Source: JADHUC01 sp964623055
GTDB lineage: Bacteria; Planctomycetota; Planctomycetia; Pirellulales; Pirellulaceae
Reading direction: 5' to 3'
DNA: 64,000 nt
Assembly: GCA_964623055.1 (NCBI GenBank)
Contig: CAZURK010000004.1
Location: 79,279 to 143,278, forward strand
A program made the translations under genes and the position numbers. Of this stretch, positions 1 through 8,135 are shown in pieces. Numbering within the stretch: the stretch's first letter is position 1; every line of letters starts with the position of its first letter. The notes under the pieces were generated by a model. The model was not told the DNA's origin. It made no database searches and saw only the letters and a program-made list of their open reading frames with translations.

Positions 1-978
1 AGGAAAATAGCCAATGCCGGGCGTCACGTACATGAGAACGTTGCCCGAGGTAAACCACCCCGCATCCAAAAAGCGACCGTACTTGGACGGCAGGAGAAAC
101 GATCCGACGAAAGGCAGTCGAAACTTGCCGCCGTGCGTGTGTCCTGCAAAAGCAATATCTACCGCGAGTGCCCCGAGCCTGCGGATGTTGTCCGGTGTGT
201 GCGTAAGGACGATGGTGAAAGCGTTGGATGCGGGGTTGGTGGCCGATGCGTTCGTCCAAGGGTAGTCGAGGCCCATGAACTCGGTCCCTGTCTCTTGGAT
301 CGACACCGTCTCGTTAGATAGCAGAACCATTCCGTGTTTTGCAGTGAGCTCCGCCAGCAGATGCTCTCGGCCCTTCTCGTAGTCGTGGTTCCCGCGGACA
401 CAATATGTGCCAAGTCGCCCGCGCATCTGCCCCAAAGCGGCGACCACCTCGGGCAATACAGATGCGTTCTCGCCAAAATCACCCAGCGCGAACACCAAAT
501 CGAATTTGGAGTCGTCAAGTTTCTGGAGGGCTTGACGGATCGCGGCCAGTTTGTTGCGGCTGTTGCAGTGCAAATCGGAGATAACCAGAATCACAAGTTC
601 GCCTGCATCGTCCGGGAGCGCGGGCGTTTCGAGAACTTGCTCGCGGAGAACAAATCGCGGCGAGAGAGCACGTGTCGAAATGGACGACTCGGTAAAGCGC
701 ACCCGCTTGATTCCCCACCTGTACGGAAACAGAAAGTGAAGAAACACGACGGCGCCGAGTGCGCCGAAGATGCAAACGACCATCCGGCCGAACTTGGAGA
801 CGGGATCAATGGCAAACCAAGCCAACGGGGATAGCAGGGCCGTGACCATGAGGACGACGAAAGCGACCCTGATCGTGGCTCCCAAGAACGAGCGGCGATA
901 CGAGCCGAACAACCTGTTGCCCGAATCGAGCAGCAGCGATATCGCACCAAGCAGAATCCCGAATATGGCAATAGCCAT
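1..978 (-). CDS. Membrane-anchored metallophosphoesterase (3' end cut by window edge)
   Basis: This is a calcineurin-like metallophosphoesterase of the YkuE/YaeI kind, expected to hydrolyse phosphoesters with two active-site metals, attached to the membrane. The N-terminal ~100 residues hold about three hydrophobic helices. After them come the metal-binding motifs in the expected order: SDLHCN near residue 133, GDFGEN, RGNHDYE, THTPDN and AGHTHGG. The frame is open from the ATG at 978 to base 1 (326 codons) and the C-terminus lies outside the window. The start is the first ATG ahead of the hydrophobic region; the upstream ribosome site is weak. Substrate unknown. Confidence 0.85.
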   Translation of the reverse strand, partial: MAIAIFGILLGAISLLLDSGNRLFGSYRRSFLGATIRVAFVVLMVTALLSPLAWFAIDPVSKFGRMVVCIFGALGAVVFLHFLFPYRWGIKRVRFTESSISTRALSPRFVLREQVLETPALPDDAGELVILVISDLHCNSRNKLAAIRQALQKLDDSKFDLVFALGDFGENASVLPEVVAALGQMRGRLGTYCVRGNHDYEKGREHLLAELTAKHGMVLLSNETVSIQETGTEFMGLDYPWTNASATNPASNAFTIVLTHTPDNIRRLGALAVDIAFAGHTHGGKFRLPFVGSFLLPSKYGRFLDAGWFTSGNVLMYVTPGIGYFP

Positions 979-1185
979 GTGTTCTGAGTGACGGCATAGT
1001 CGAAATGGAGCAGTGAGCCGTTTCCCCCAGCGTCGTTACGGTGGCGCGGGGCGCGGTCCGAATGACAGGGAAATCGTATCAGACGATTCCTCAGTTCGGA
1101 AGAAGGAAACGTAATGGCTGTCACGCGCTGCGCGTGCAAGAGAGAAGTCCTTCGCGGAATTCCGGGGGAGGATCTACCGCTGGAC

Positions 1186-1284
1186 GTAGGCCGGACCAAG
1201 CCTGCGCAGTTCCGGCAGGACAATACATGTCAGCCGACAGTCTGCCGGAACTGCGTCGCCGGAGGCTCCTTGTTGCCGGCCTAC
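1186..1284. repeat. Nested intergenic palindrome, outer arms GTAGGCCGG / CCGGCCTAC
   Basis: Outer 9-base arms at 1186-1194 and 1276-1284 are exact reverse complements. Inside them a second perfect 14-base pair of arms lies at 1205-1218 (CGCAGTTCCGGCAG) and 1242-1255. The element could fold as one long hairpin. It resembles the palindromic intergenic elements found elsewhere in this window but is a different sequence family. Confidence 0.8.
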
Positions 1285-1341
1285 TTTCCTCCGTGGCTCG
1301 CCCACGAGTCGCCCCTGAAATTCCGTGAAGAACCAAAGGAA

Positions 1342-1371
1342 GAGCCCGGCTTCATGGAAGATGCCGGGCTC
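1342..1371 (-). terminator. Candidate hsp20 terminator hairpin
   Basis: Perfect 9-base arms GAGCCCGGC (1342-1350) and GCCGGGCTC (1363-1371) enclose a 12-base loop about 37 bases past the hsp20 stop codon. On the minus strand the sequence after the stem is only moderately T-rich, so termination is plausible but not certain. Confidence 0.5.
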
Positions 1372-1407
1372 CTAGCTTCTGCGATTCTTCGCCGATCCTT
1401 CGGCACG

Positions 1408-1848
1408 TCAGTCAGCCTTGACTTCGATTCGTCGCGGCTTCACTTCCTCGCGCCTTGGCAATTCGATTAGCAAAATGCCGTTCCGCAGGCTGGCTTCCAC
1501 CTTTTCGGCGTCCACGTCATCCGGCAGTTCGAAGGTCCGGCTAAACGTGCCGTAGCCGCACTCCTGACGATGCCAAGTAACGTCCTCCAGTTCGGGCGTC
1601 TTGCGCTCGCCCTTGATGGTCAACAAGTTGTTCTCGATGAAGATCTCCAGATCGTCCATGCTCAGACCCGGCAGCTCCGCTTCGACGTACAACTTGTCTT
1701 TGTCTTCCCAGATGTTCAGCGCGGGGTACGCTCTGGCGAACGACTGGCCGCCGTCGCCACCCTTGCCAAACACCCGATTCATCTCGTTCTGCAGTCGGCC
1801 CATTTCCGACCACACATTACCAAACGGTCGCCAACGTGTTGCTAACAT
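1408..1848 (-). CDS. Hsp20 / alpha-crystallin small heat-shock protein
   Basis: This is an ATP-independent holdase chaperone that binds unfolding proteins in the cytoplasm. The 146-residue length is typical. An N-terminal arm of about 40 residues precedes the alpha-crystallin domain, recognisable by LYVEAELPGLSMDDLEI, the TIKGERK strand and the closing strands with LRNGILLIELP. The short basic C-terminal tail is PRRIEVKAD. The ATG at 1848 has a good ribosome site (GGAGGG) just upstream. No CIRCE element was seen; two other inverted repeats lie upstream at 2169-2220. A candidate terminator follows the gene. Confidence 0.93.
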   Translation of the reverse strand: MLATRWRPFGNVWSEMGRLQNEMNRVFGKGGDGGQSFARAYPALNIWEDKDKLYVEAELPGLSMDDLEIFIENNLLTIKGERKTPELEDVTWHRQECGYGTFSRTFELPDDVDAEKVEASLRNGILLIELPRREEVKPRRIEVKAD

Positions 1849-2385
1849 CGCTTATCCCTCCTCTCCGAAATTGGACTGTTTGACTTTGCCGGATTTGGGA
1901 GCGTACGCCTCACGCAGAACCCGGCGAACAGTTGATCGCAACTGTCGTTTTTCTGAATATGCAAGAGGCGTGCCAAAAGGGTTTTGGTGGCCGAGGATGA
2001 AACCGCCTTGGGTCGTAATGCGTTGTGATATAACGGTTTGTGTTGATGACAACCCAACGATCCCCGCGACGCCCGCGCCGTTCGACAAGAGGGGGTACGC
2101 GCAGGACCAGTTCAGCAGGAGGAAGTGCGTCAAAATGGCCGATATCGGAAGAAACACCGCAGTCAAACTGGCATTGCACTCGCAAATGCCAAAATGTCGT
2201 TTTGCAATCGTTATGCAAAAAGACACGAACCCTCATGCTCTGCGCACGTAGAAAACGAATGTCTGTCATCACTGCGCTGGATCCCGCCACGGTGATGTGA
2301 ATGCGTAGCCCGCGCACTTTGCCTTTCGCCATCATCTCGGTAAGCTGATGTCGATCACTAACTCGCCCGAACCCAGAGAAACGGA
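1849..2385. other. Divergent intergenic region between hsp20 and the ABC operon
   Basis: Several overlapping frames exist but none has a recognisable domain or a convincing ribosome site. The notable content is a pair of adjacent inverted repeats at 2169-2191 and 2200-2220. I see no other structure. Confidence 0.5.
2169..2220. promoter_or_regulatory. Two adjacent inverted repeats, possible operators
   Basis: TGGCATT (2169-2175) pairs with AATGCCA (2185-2191), and TTTTGCA (2200-2206) pairs with TGCAAAA (2214-2220). Both have perfect 7-base arms with 9- and 7-base spacers. They lie between divergent hsp20 and the ABC exporter, where an operator would be expected. Function is inferred from position and symmetry only. 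Confidence 0.3.
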
Positions 2386-3069
2386 TTGCACGTCGTGCTA
2401 CTGCAGCTAAACAACGTTAAGAAATCGTTCACCGAACCGAACGGGGACAATCTGCCGATACTTGATATCCCTCACTTCAAACTCGGCCGTTGCGAACAGA
2501 TGGTGCTTGTCGGTGAAAGCGGCTGCGGAAAGACGACGTTGTTGCATGTGATCGCCGGCATCAGGCGGGTCGACTCGGGTGCGATCCTGCTGGACGGAGT
2601 CGATGTCGTGCGACTTTCCGAAGCCGGCCGAGATCGTTTGCGGGCGGCGAAGATCGGCTATGTGTTTCAGACATTCAATCTTCTGCCCGGCTTCTCGGCG
2701 CTGGAAAACGTGCTGCTGGGGATGACCTTTGCTCGTGGCCGCAAGCACACGGGGCGAGCGAAGCATTTGCTGGACCGAGTCGGTTTGACTCATCGAGCGA
2801 GTCACAAACCGAGTGCGATGTCTGTGGGCGAACAGCAGCGTGTGGCCGTCGCCCGGGCACTGGCCAACCGTCCGGCGTTGATCCTGGCCGACGAGCCAAC
2901 GGCCAACGTGGACCGCGCGCATCAAGAGCAGATCGTCGAGTTGATCCGTGAAACGTGCCGCGAAGAAGAGACCGCGTTATTGATGGTGACACATTCGGGA
3001 GAAGTGGCCGAACAGTTCGACCGCGTGGACCGACTGCAGGAAATCAACCAGGCAGGCAAGGGCAAATGA
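2386..3069 (+). CDS. ABC transporter ATP-binding protein (LolD/MacB type)
   Basis: This ATPase powers an exporter of the LolCDE/MacB/FtsE class. It has Walker A GESGCGKTT, a Q-loop in YVFQTFNLLPG, the signature MSVGEQQR, Walker B LILADEPT followed by NVD, and the switch histidine in VTHS. The 227-residue length fits a single nucleotide-binding domain. The start is TTG at 2386 with AGAG about 7 bases upstream; GTG at 2395 is an alternative. Its stop overlaps the start of the permease as ATGA, so the two are translationally coupled. Substrate cannot be told from sequence. Confidence 0.92.
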   Translation: MHVVLLQLNNVKKSFTEPNGDNLPILDIPHFKLGRCEQMVLVGESGCGKTTLLHVIAGIRRVDSGAILLDGVDVVRLSEAGRDRLRAAKIGYVFQTFNLLPGFSALENVLLGMTFARGRKHTGRAKHLLDRVGLTHRASHKPSAMSVGEQQRVAVARALANRPALILADEPTANVDRAHQEQIVELIRETCREEETALLMVTHSGEVAEQFDRVDRLQEINQAGKGK

Positions 3070-4415
3070 ACCTGTTCAAGATTGCGTGGCGAAGCATCCA
3101 ACAACGCGGCGTGGCATCGCTGCTCACGACCCTTTCGATGGCCCTGGGTGTGATGCTGGTCGTGGGGGTGCTTTCGATTCACGGGGTGGTGTCGGAGTCT
3201 TTTCGCAGCAATGCCAGCTTTGGCTACAACATGATCGTGGGCGCCAAAGGCGGCAAGCTTCAGTTGACGTTGAACACGGTCTACTATCTGAGCCAGCCCG
3301 TCGAGAACTTGCCGTATGAATACTACCTGGAATTCCTGACGGCCGAGCGTCGCAGGCAACAAGACGCGGATCCAGGCGACATCGAACTTGACCGCGACGG
3401 CAGATTTGGCAATACGGTTGCGCTGGCGATTCCAATTTGCCTGGGCGATTACTACGGCCGGTTTCGCGTGGTGGGGACGACGCCCGATTTCCTTGACAAG
3501 TTGGTGTTTGGGTCGAGGGGGGACAGGAAGTTCGAATACGAGAAAGGGGGGCGAAACTTCAAACATCGAAGCCAAGAAAACGGTTTCTTCGAAGCAGTCG
3601 TGGGCTCGGTGGCAGCCCGTGAACTGGAGGTGAAGCTTGGTGACTTGATCAATTCCAGATGTAGCGACCCTGACCCTGAGATCGGAACGCTCCATTCGGA
3701 AGAGTCTTTCAAGGTGGTCGGTATCCTGAAACCCACCGGCACGCCCAACGACCGGGCGGTCTTTGTGAATATGGAAGGTTTCTATCTCCTGAACGGGCAT
3801 GCCAAGACCGCGGAGGGGAACGAGGCGGTAGACGGCCGCCCCAGGGAGGCCGATCCGCTGCCAATGGCAGAACGCGAGGTTACCGCGATCCTGGTGCGGA
3901 CGTCGGACATCTTCGTCACGCAGAGAATGGAGAACACGATTGAAGAGAGCCCTGACGCTCAGGCTGTCCTGCCAGTGAAAGAGGTATACAGTCTGTTCGA
4001 CATCATCGTCACTCCGATTCAGACGACGCTACTGGCGTTGACGGCGATTATCTGTGTCGTATCCGGCGTGAGCATCCTGGTCAGCATCTACAATTCGATG
4101 AGCGAACGCCGTCACGAGATTGCGGTGATGCGCGCTCTGGGGGCAGGACGCGGCACCGTGATGTCGATCATTTTGTTGGAATCGGTGTGTCTGGCTCTGG
4201 GTGGCGGAGTGTTGGGATGGATCGCCGCGCACGCCTTGAATGGACTGGCAAGCCCATTTATTCAACAACGCACCGGAGTGGCTATCGGGTTCTTCGACGT
4301 GGTCTCAACCGAACTTCTTTTGATCCCGGCCTTGATTGTCTTGGCCATTCTGTGCGGCTTTCTCCCGGCCATGTCGGCCTACCGCACCGACGTGGCCAGT
4401 TCACTGGGTGACTGA
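3066..4415 (+). CDS. ABC transporter permease, FtsX/MacB-like
   Basis: This is the membrane partner of the preceding ATPase. It has an N-terminal helix (about residues 17-40, within LLTTLSMALGVMLVVGVLSI), a large extracytoplasmic domain of about 270 residues, and three C-terminal helices with the FtsX-type coupling region SERRHEIAVMRALGAGRG. This is the MacB/LolC layout of four helices. The ATG at 3066 overlaps the ATPase stop; a longer in-frame upstream reading has no support. The proteins may export or extract a lipoprotein, lipid or peptide. A second, unrelated-looking ABC pair of this class lies at 38.5-40.3 kb. Confidence 0.9.
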   Translation: MNLFKIAWRSIQQRGVASLLTTLSMALGVMLVVGVLSIHGVVSESFRSNASFGYNMIVGAKGGKLQLTLNTVYYLSQPVENLPYEYYLEFLTAERRRQQDADPGDIELDRDGRFGNTVALAIPICLGDYYGRFRVVGTTPDFLDKLVFGSRGDRKFEYEKGGRNFKHRSQENGFFEAVVGSVAARELEVKLGDLINSRCSDPDPEIGTLHSEESFKVVGILKPTGTPNDRAVFVNMEGFYLLNGHAKTAEGNEAVDGRPREADPLPMAEREVTAILVRTSDIFVTQRMENTIEESPDAQAVLPVKEVYSLFDIIVTPIQTTLLALTAIICVVSGVSILVSIYNSMSERRHEIAVMRALGAGRGTVMSIILLESVCLALGGGVLGWIAAHALNGLASPFIQQRTGVAIGFFDVVSTELLLIPALIVLAILCGFLPAMSAYRTDVASSLGD

Positions 4416-4425
4416 GCTGTGCGGC

Positions 4426-4453
4426 TTGCACGTCGCGTTGGTCATGGTATCCT
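4426..4453 (+). promoter_or_regulatory. Candidate sigma-70 promoter of the PII gene
   Basis: TTGCAC (4426-4431) and TATCCT (4448-4453) are separated by 16 bases and lie about 50 bases before the PII start codon, just after the permease stop codon. The match is moderate; no sigma-54 type -24/-12 element was seen. Confidence 0.35.
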
Positions 4454-4502
4454 GTTTCTGCTCACCCAGACCCATCAAGTGCCTTGTTTGGGAGAACGTT
4501 CC

Positions 4503-4850
4503 GTGAAGTTGATCGTTGCGATAATTCAACCGCCGAAGCTGGAACCGCTGCGAGCGGCCCTGCAGCGAATCGGCGTCGAACGCATGACGGTGTGCGACGC
4601 GCAGGGTTTTGGACGTCAGAAGGGACAGACAGAGACGTATCGCGGCGTCGAGTATAAGACTCATCTGTTGCGAAAGATCGCGTTGGAGATCGCCGTTAAC
4701 GACGATTTTCTGGAACGAACCGTCGAGACGATCATCAGCGTGGCTCGCACGGGCTCGGAAGGCAATATCGGCGACGGCAAGATCTTTGTGCTGCCGATGG
4801 AGCAGGCAATCCAGATCGGCGGAACGGAGACTGGGCCGGGAGCGATCTAG
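4503..4850 (+). CDS. glnB: Nitrogen regulatory protein P-II
   Basis: This is a PII signal protein, normally a trimer that binds ATP/ADP and 2-oxoglutarate and controls nitrogen enzymes or transporters. The product is 115 residues from a GTG start at 4503, preceded by GGGAGAA. The T-loop contains YRGVEY with Tyr51, the uridylylation site, and the C-terminal signature reads GDGKIFVLP. Compared with the usual ARTGKIGDGKIF there are about three extra residues (SEGN) before the signature. There is no amtB or glnA next to it, so the partner is unknown and the glnB/glnK distinction cannot be made. Its stop codon overlaps that of truB on the other strand. Confidence 0.88.
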   Translation: MKLIVAIIQPPKLEPLRAALQRIGVERMTVCDAQGFGRQKGQTETYRGVEYKTHLLRKIALEIAVNDDFLERTVETIISVARTGSEGNIGDGKIFVLPMEQAIQIGGTETGPGAI

Positions 4851-5725
4851 TCGGTGCCGACGTTTGGGAAATTGCGGGCGGGACGCAACCGGCTCCCGCC
4901 GTGCGGTGCCAGGATCGCTACCAGACGTCCACATTCTGCGAATGACGCAATCTCACGGCCCTGAACGTGCCAACGGTCGTCAATCGGGATACCGTTGCCG
5001 ATACGGTGGATTTCGTCCGAAGTCAGTTCCACGGCAGGCAACTCAGAAACGGCGTATCGCGGCGCAAGCAGAAAGTCGTCGGCATTCTCGGGGGACAGTC
5101 CGTCCGGGTCGACGGCGTTTTGGACGTGGAAGCCGCCAATCGCCGTGCGCTCGAGGGCGGACATCACCGCGCCGGTACCCAGTTTCTCGGCCAGATCGCG
5201 CCCCAGCGACCGAATGTACGTACCGGAACCGCAGGTGATCTGCAGTTTCAATTCCGGGTATTCGTATCGCAGTAGTTCGATATCGTGAACCGTGATCTTG
5301 CGCGGCTGCAAGTCAACCTGCTTGCCTTTGCGAGCCAGGTCGTACGCGCGTCGGCCACCGACTTTTAGCGCCGAGTACGCCGGCGGCCTCTGCTCGATTT
5401 CGCCGATGAACGCAGGCAGCGCAGCTTCGATCGCGGAACGGCTGGGGCAGGGCGGATCGGTCAGTTCCGTCACTTCGCCTTCGATATCTTCCGTATCGCT
5501 TGTCTTGCCCAGGAGGAATGTCGCCGAGTATTCCTTGCGCATCCGCTGGACGTATTCCACCAGACGCGTCGCAGGCCCAACGCAAACGACCAGGACGCCC
5601 GTTGCCAGCGGGTCCAGAGTACCGGCGTGTCCGACCTTCACGCGACGCAGCATGCGCTGCACCATGTTCACCACGTCTCGCGAAGTCCTGCCTTGCGGTT
5701 TGTTGACGTTCAGTAGTCCAAACAT
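4847..5725 (-). CDS. truB: tRNA pseudouridine(55) synthase TruB
   Basis: TruB converts U55 in the T-loop of tRNAs to pseudouridine. The N-terminus FGLLNVNKPQGRTS and the catalytic-Asp motif GHAGTLDPLATGVL are diagnostic, and the later motifs RPPAYSALKVGGRRAY and CGSGTYIRSLGRDL follow in order. The start is placed at the ATG at 5725, which begins MFGLLNV; a longer in-frame reading to 5791 adds residues absent from the family. The length of 292 residues is normal. The gene is convergent with the PII gene and the two stop codons share the CTAG at 4847-4850. Confidence 0.95.
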   Translation of the reverse strand: MFGLLNVNKPQGRTSRDVVNMVQRMLRRVKVGHAGTLDPLATGVLVVCVGPATRLVEYVQRMRKEYSATFLLGKTSDTEDIEGEVTELTDPPCPSRSAIEAALPAFIGEIEQRPPAYSALKVGGRRAYDLARKGKQVDLQPRKITVHDIELLRYEYPELKLQITCGSGTYIRSLGRDLAEKLGTGAVMSALERTAIGGFHVQNAVDPDGLSPENADDFLLAPRYAVSELPAVELTSDEIHRIGNGIPIDDRWHVQGREIASFAECGRLVAILAPHGGSRLRPARNFPNVGTD

Positions 5726-5830
5726 GACGGGCCTTTTTATCACAATTGGCCTGACAAGGGAAAGACAGGGTCGCGGATGATCTGGTATCATGGTCCTATT
5801 GATGCCATGCCGCCGCCACTCAGAAATGCC

Positions 5831-5883
5831 TGTAGCCGGACTCGCCAGAGTTCGGTAGCAGAAGTCTTGCGACTTCTGCTACC
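5831..5883. repeat. Composite palindromic repeat, family A, copy 1
   Basis: A perfect 13-base inverted repeat with a TTGC loop (5854-5866 and 5871-5883) follows a module beginning GTAGCCGGACTCG. Both modules recur, some in the opposite orientation, at 19474-19552, 54157-54225 and 54607-54673. It lies between truB and the next gene. Confidence 0.8.
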
Positions 5884-5934
5884 GGACACTGTGAACCGGC
5901 GACGCCATAACTCTCACACACATGTGGTCTGAGT

Positions 5935-6933
5935 ATGAACGAAAAGACTCCTCACTCGCGCGGCGATGGCGGTGGCTCCACGATCGTAGTGGCTGCCGTA
6001 TTCACTGTTGTCGTGGTGTTGTTGGCTGCGCTGCTGGTGGGCGGTGTGTTCATCTTTTACTTTGCCGTGCCTGTCAGCAATGTAGGCCGTCCGACGTCAC
6101 CGAATTCGGTGACAACCGCCCAGAATGCCGTGACGACCGCCCAAAACGAACCAGTGGAAACCCAGGAGGATACGGACGAGTCAGTGACCGAGCCCCCGTT
6201 GACAACGGACGTTGATTCGACGGCCAAAGCGACAGACGTGGCTCCGGAAGAAGAACCGGATCGAACCGGCGTCGAAAGCATTGCGGAGAAGCTCAAACCC
6301 ACAATCGTGTCGAAGGCGGATCCGGTCGCAAAACCGGCCGATGTGACGCCGCCAGACGACGAAGCGGTCGAGGACACCACAATGCCGCCAGACGACGAAA
6401 TGGGTGAGGAGGATACGATTCCGCCGGCTGACGAAACGGTCGGCGACAGCACGCCGCCGGCAAAAAAGGAGAAGCCGGAGAAGCCAGCAAGTGAGAATGT
6501 CCAATCGTTGCCGCAGGCGTTTGAACGTGTCGGCATAAACGCGAATGGTGGTGATGCTCGTGGTTCGGTTTCGTTCTCGGGCCAGAAGTGCGAGTCCGTG
6601 ATCTGGGCCCAGCCGGATGAAGACGAGGGCGAGTCGCGGGTAGGCTACATATTGGACGGCAAGCCCGCGACGCTGCGCGGTACGGCGGGGATCAGCGACG
6701 CCGCTGACGACGCGGGAACTGACGGAAAGAAGCCTTCGGCGGTATTCCGGATTTACGGCGACGGCAATCTGTTGTGGGAATCTGAGCCTCAAACGGGCTT
6801 CGGCGCCGCCCAACAGTTCGAGGTCGATGTCAAAGGCATCGAGGTGCTGTCGTTGGCGGCCGAGAGCGGTTCTTCGTCGGAAATGTCACGGTTCGCCTGG
6901 GGCGACGTGGAATTGAAGCCGATGAGCGAATGA
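5935..6933 (+). CDS. Membrane-anchored protein with acidic linker and NPCBM-like C-terminus
   Basis: The 332-residue product has a short polar N-terminus and one strong transmembrane helix (about residues 18-45). A long low-complexity linker rich in Pro, Asp, Glu and Thr follows, with repeats such as TPPDDEAVEDTT, TMPPDDEMGEEDT and IPPADETVGDST. The last ~150 residues form a globular domain with FRIYGDGNLLWES and a closing strand, resembling the NPCBM (novel putative carbohydrate-binding) fold. That suggests an extracytoplasmic glycan-binding module held away from the membrane. The domain call is from pattern only. The start is ATG 5935. No enzymatic motif was seen. Confidence 0.7.
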   Translation: MNEKTPHSRGDGGGSTIVVAAVFTVVVVLLAALLVGGVFIFYFAVPVSNVGRPTSPNSVTTAQNAVTTAQNEPVETQEDTDESVTEPPLTTDVDSTAKATDVAPEEEPDRTGVESIAEKLKPTIVSKADPVAKPADVTPPDDEAVEDTTMPPDDEMGEEDTIPPADETVGDSTPPAKKEKPEKPASENVQSLPQAFERVGINANGGDARGSVSFSGQKCESVIWAQPDEDEGESRVGYILDGKPATLRGTAGISDAADDAGTDGKKPSAVFRIYGDGNLLWESEPQTGFGAAQQFEVDVKGIEVLSLAAESGSSSEMSRFAWGDVELKPMSE

Positions 6934-6946
6934 AGTATTCGGCCTT

Positions 6947-7006
6947 CGTGGGGCACGTTTCCAACGTGCCTGTTCGGTTGTGGGCACGTTGGAAACGTGC
7001 CCCACG
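6947..7006. repeat. Long perfect palindrome with nested TCC hairpins, family B
   Basis: The arms 6947-6970 and 6983-7006 are perfect 24-base reverse complements around a 12-base loop. Each arm is itself a hairpin: GGCACGTT (6952-6959), TCC loop, AACGTGCC (6963-6970). It can therefore fold as one long stem or two short ones. It lies between two genes and ends about 18 bases before the next start codon. Confidence 0.9.
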
Positions 7007-7023
7007 TTAGGAGAACACGCTGG

Positions 7024-8019
7024 ATGAAAACAGTTGAACTGCCCAATACGGATCTTGTCGTTTCGCGTTTCTGCTTCGGTTGCTGGGGGATAACCAGCGA
7101 TTTCCATTGGGGCGACCGGGATCATGACCAGTCGATCGCGGCCATGCACGCCGCTTTGGACGCAGGTGTCAACTTCTTCGATACCGCAGCCGTCTACGGT
7201 GACGGCGAAAGCGAGAAACTGGTCGGCAAGGTGTTGTCGGGTAAACGAGATCAGGTAGTGATCGGCTCGAAAGTCTCTCCCAACGCGATGAAGCCCGGCG
7301 AGATACCTCGCTGTTGCGAAGAGTCCTTGGAGCGACTGGGGACCGACTACATCGACCTGTACCAGACGCACTGGACCAGCCGCGAAACGCCGGCGGCCGA
7401 TTCGTGGGATGCGATGCTGAAGTTGAAGCAGCAAGGCAAAATTCGCCACATTGGCGTGTGCAACGCCGGTGTGGGCGACTTGGGCGATTTCAGCCAACCT
7501 GAACCACCTGTGACCGACCAACTGCCTTACAACTTGCTGTGGCGGGCGATCGAGCACGAAATCCTTCCGTGCTGTCTCGACAACGACATAGGCATCCTGG
7601 TCTACAGCCCGTTGATGCACGGTATGTTGGCCGGCAAGTACGAGTCGGCCGACGACGTGCCGGAAGGTCGCGCTCGTTCGCGGCATTTCGGCAGCCAGCG
7701 TGCGCTGACTCGGCATGGCGAACCGGGATGTGAAGAGGAGACTTTCCGCGCTTTGGCAGCTATCGCCGACGTGTGCGGGCGGCTGGAGCGGACGATGGCC
7801 GACGTGGCGCTTGCCTGGTGTTTGCAGCAACCGGGCATATCCTGCGTGATCGCGGGGGCCACTTCGCCAGAGCAAGTGGCGCAGAATGCATACAGTTTCG
7901 ATAATCCGTTGCCGGACGATGCAGTCAGCGAACTGAACGAAGCCACGGCGGCTTTGAAGCAGTCGCTCGGGCCTAACCCCGACATGTGGCAAGGTGCCGA
8001 GAAGTCGCGATATCGGTAG
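7024..8019 (+). CDS. Aldo/keto reductase
   Basis: This is an NAD(P)H-dependent oxidoreductase with a TIM-barrel fold, probably cytoplasmic. The 331-residue product has the AKR hallmarks: FFDTAAVYGDGESEKLVG with catalytic Asp and Tyr, the Lys strand VIGSKVS, the His in DLYQTHW, and a C-terminal cofactor region including CVIAGATSPEQVAQN. The start is ATG 7024, with AGGAGA upstream overlapping the end of the palindromic repeat. It may be cotranscribed with the DUF1080 gene 116 bases downstream, though a repeat lies between them. Substrate unknown. Confidence 0.9.
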   Translation: MKTVELPNTDLVVSRFCFGCWGITSDFHWGDRDHDQSIAAMHAALDAGVNFFDTAAVYGDGESEKLVGKVLSGKRDQVVIGSKVSPNAMKPGEIPRCCEESLERLGTDYIDLYQTHWTSRETPAADSWDAMLKLKQQGKIRHIGVCNAGVGDLGDFSQPEPPVTDQLPYNLLWRAIEHEILPCCLDNDIGILVYSPLMHGMLAGKYESADDVPEGRARSRHFGSQRALTRHGEPGCEEETFRALAAIADVCGRLERTMADVALAWCLQQPGISCVIAGATSPEQVAQNAYSFDNPLPDDAVSELNEATAALKQSLGPNPDMWQGAEKSRYR

Positions 8020-8038
8020 AACGTTGTTGATTCGTTTT

Positions 8039-8098
8039 GTGGGTTGGGCATTCCTGCCCGACCCTAACCAGATGGGCAGGAATGCCCATCCTACCGAC
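8039..8098. repeat. Palindromic repeat family C, copy 1
   Basis: Arms GGTTGGGCATTCCTGCCC (8042-8059) and its near-exact complement (8074-8091) enclose a 14-base loop. Each arm contains a small hairpin GGGCA-TTCC-TGCCC. A second copy lies at 29396-29451. Confidence 0.85.
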
Positions 8099-8135
8099 GA
8101 CACACGAGTACTTATTGAGATGGGAGGAAGTCCTG

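Larger units (their letters stand above)
979..1407. other. Intergenic region without a supported gene
   Basis: This gap separates two minus-strand genes. It holds a long nested palindrome (1186-1284) and a hairpin (1342-1371) that could terminate the hsp20 transcript. Short frames here have no recognisable domain and run through the palindrome, so I call no gene. Confidence 0.5.

Noticed and set aside
1601..2335. Overlapping frames on both strands between hsp20 and the ABC genes
   Set aside because: No domain, signal peptide or good ribosome site; partly antisense to hsp20.
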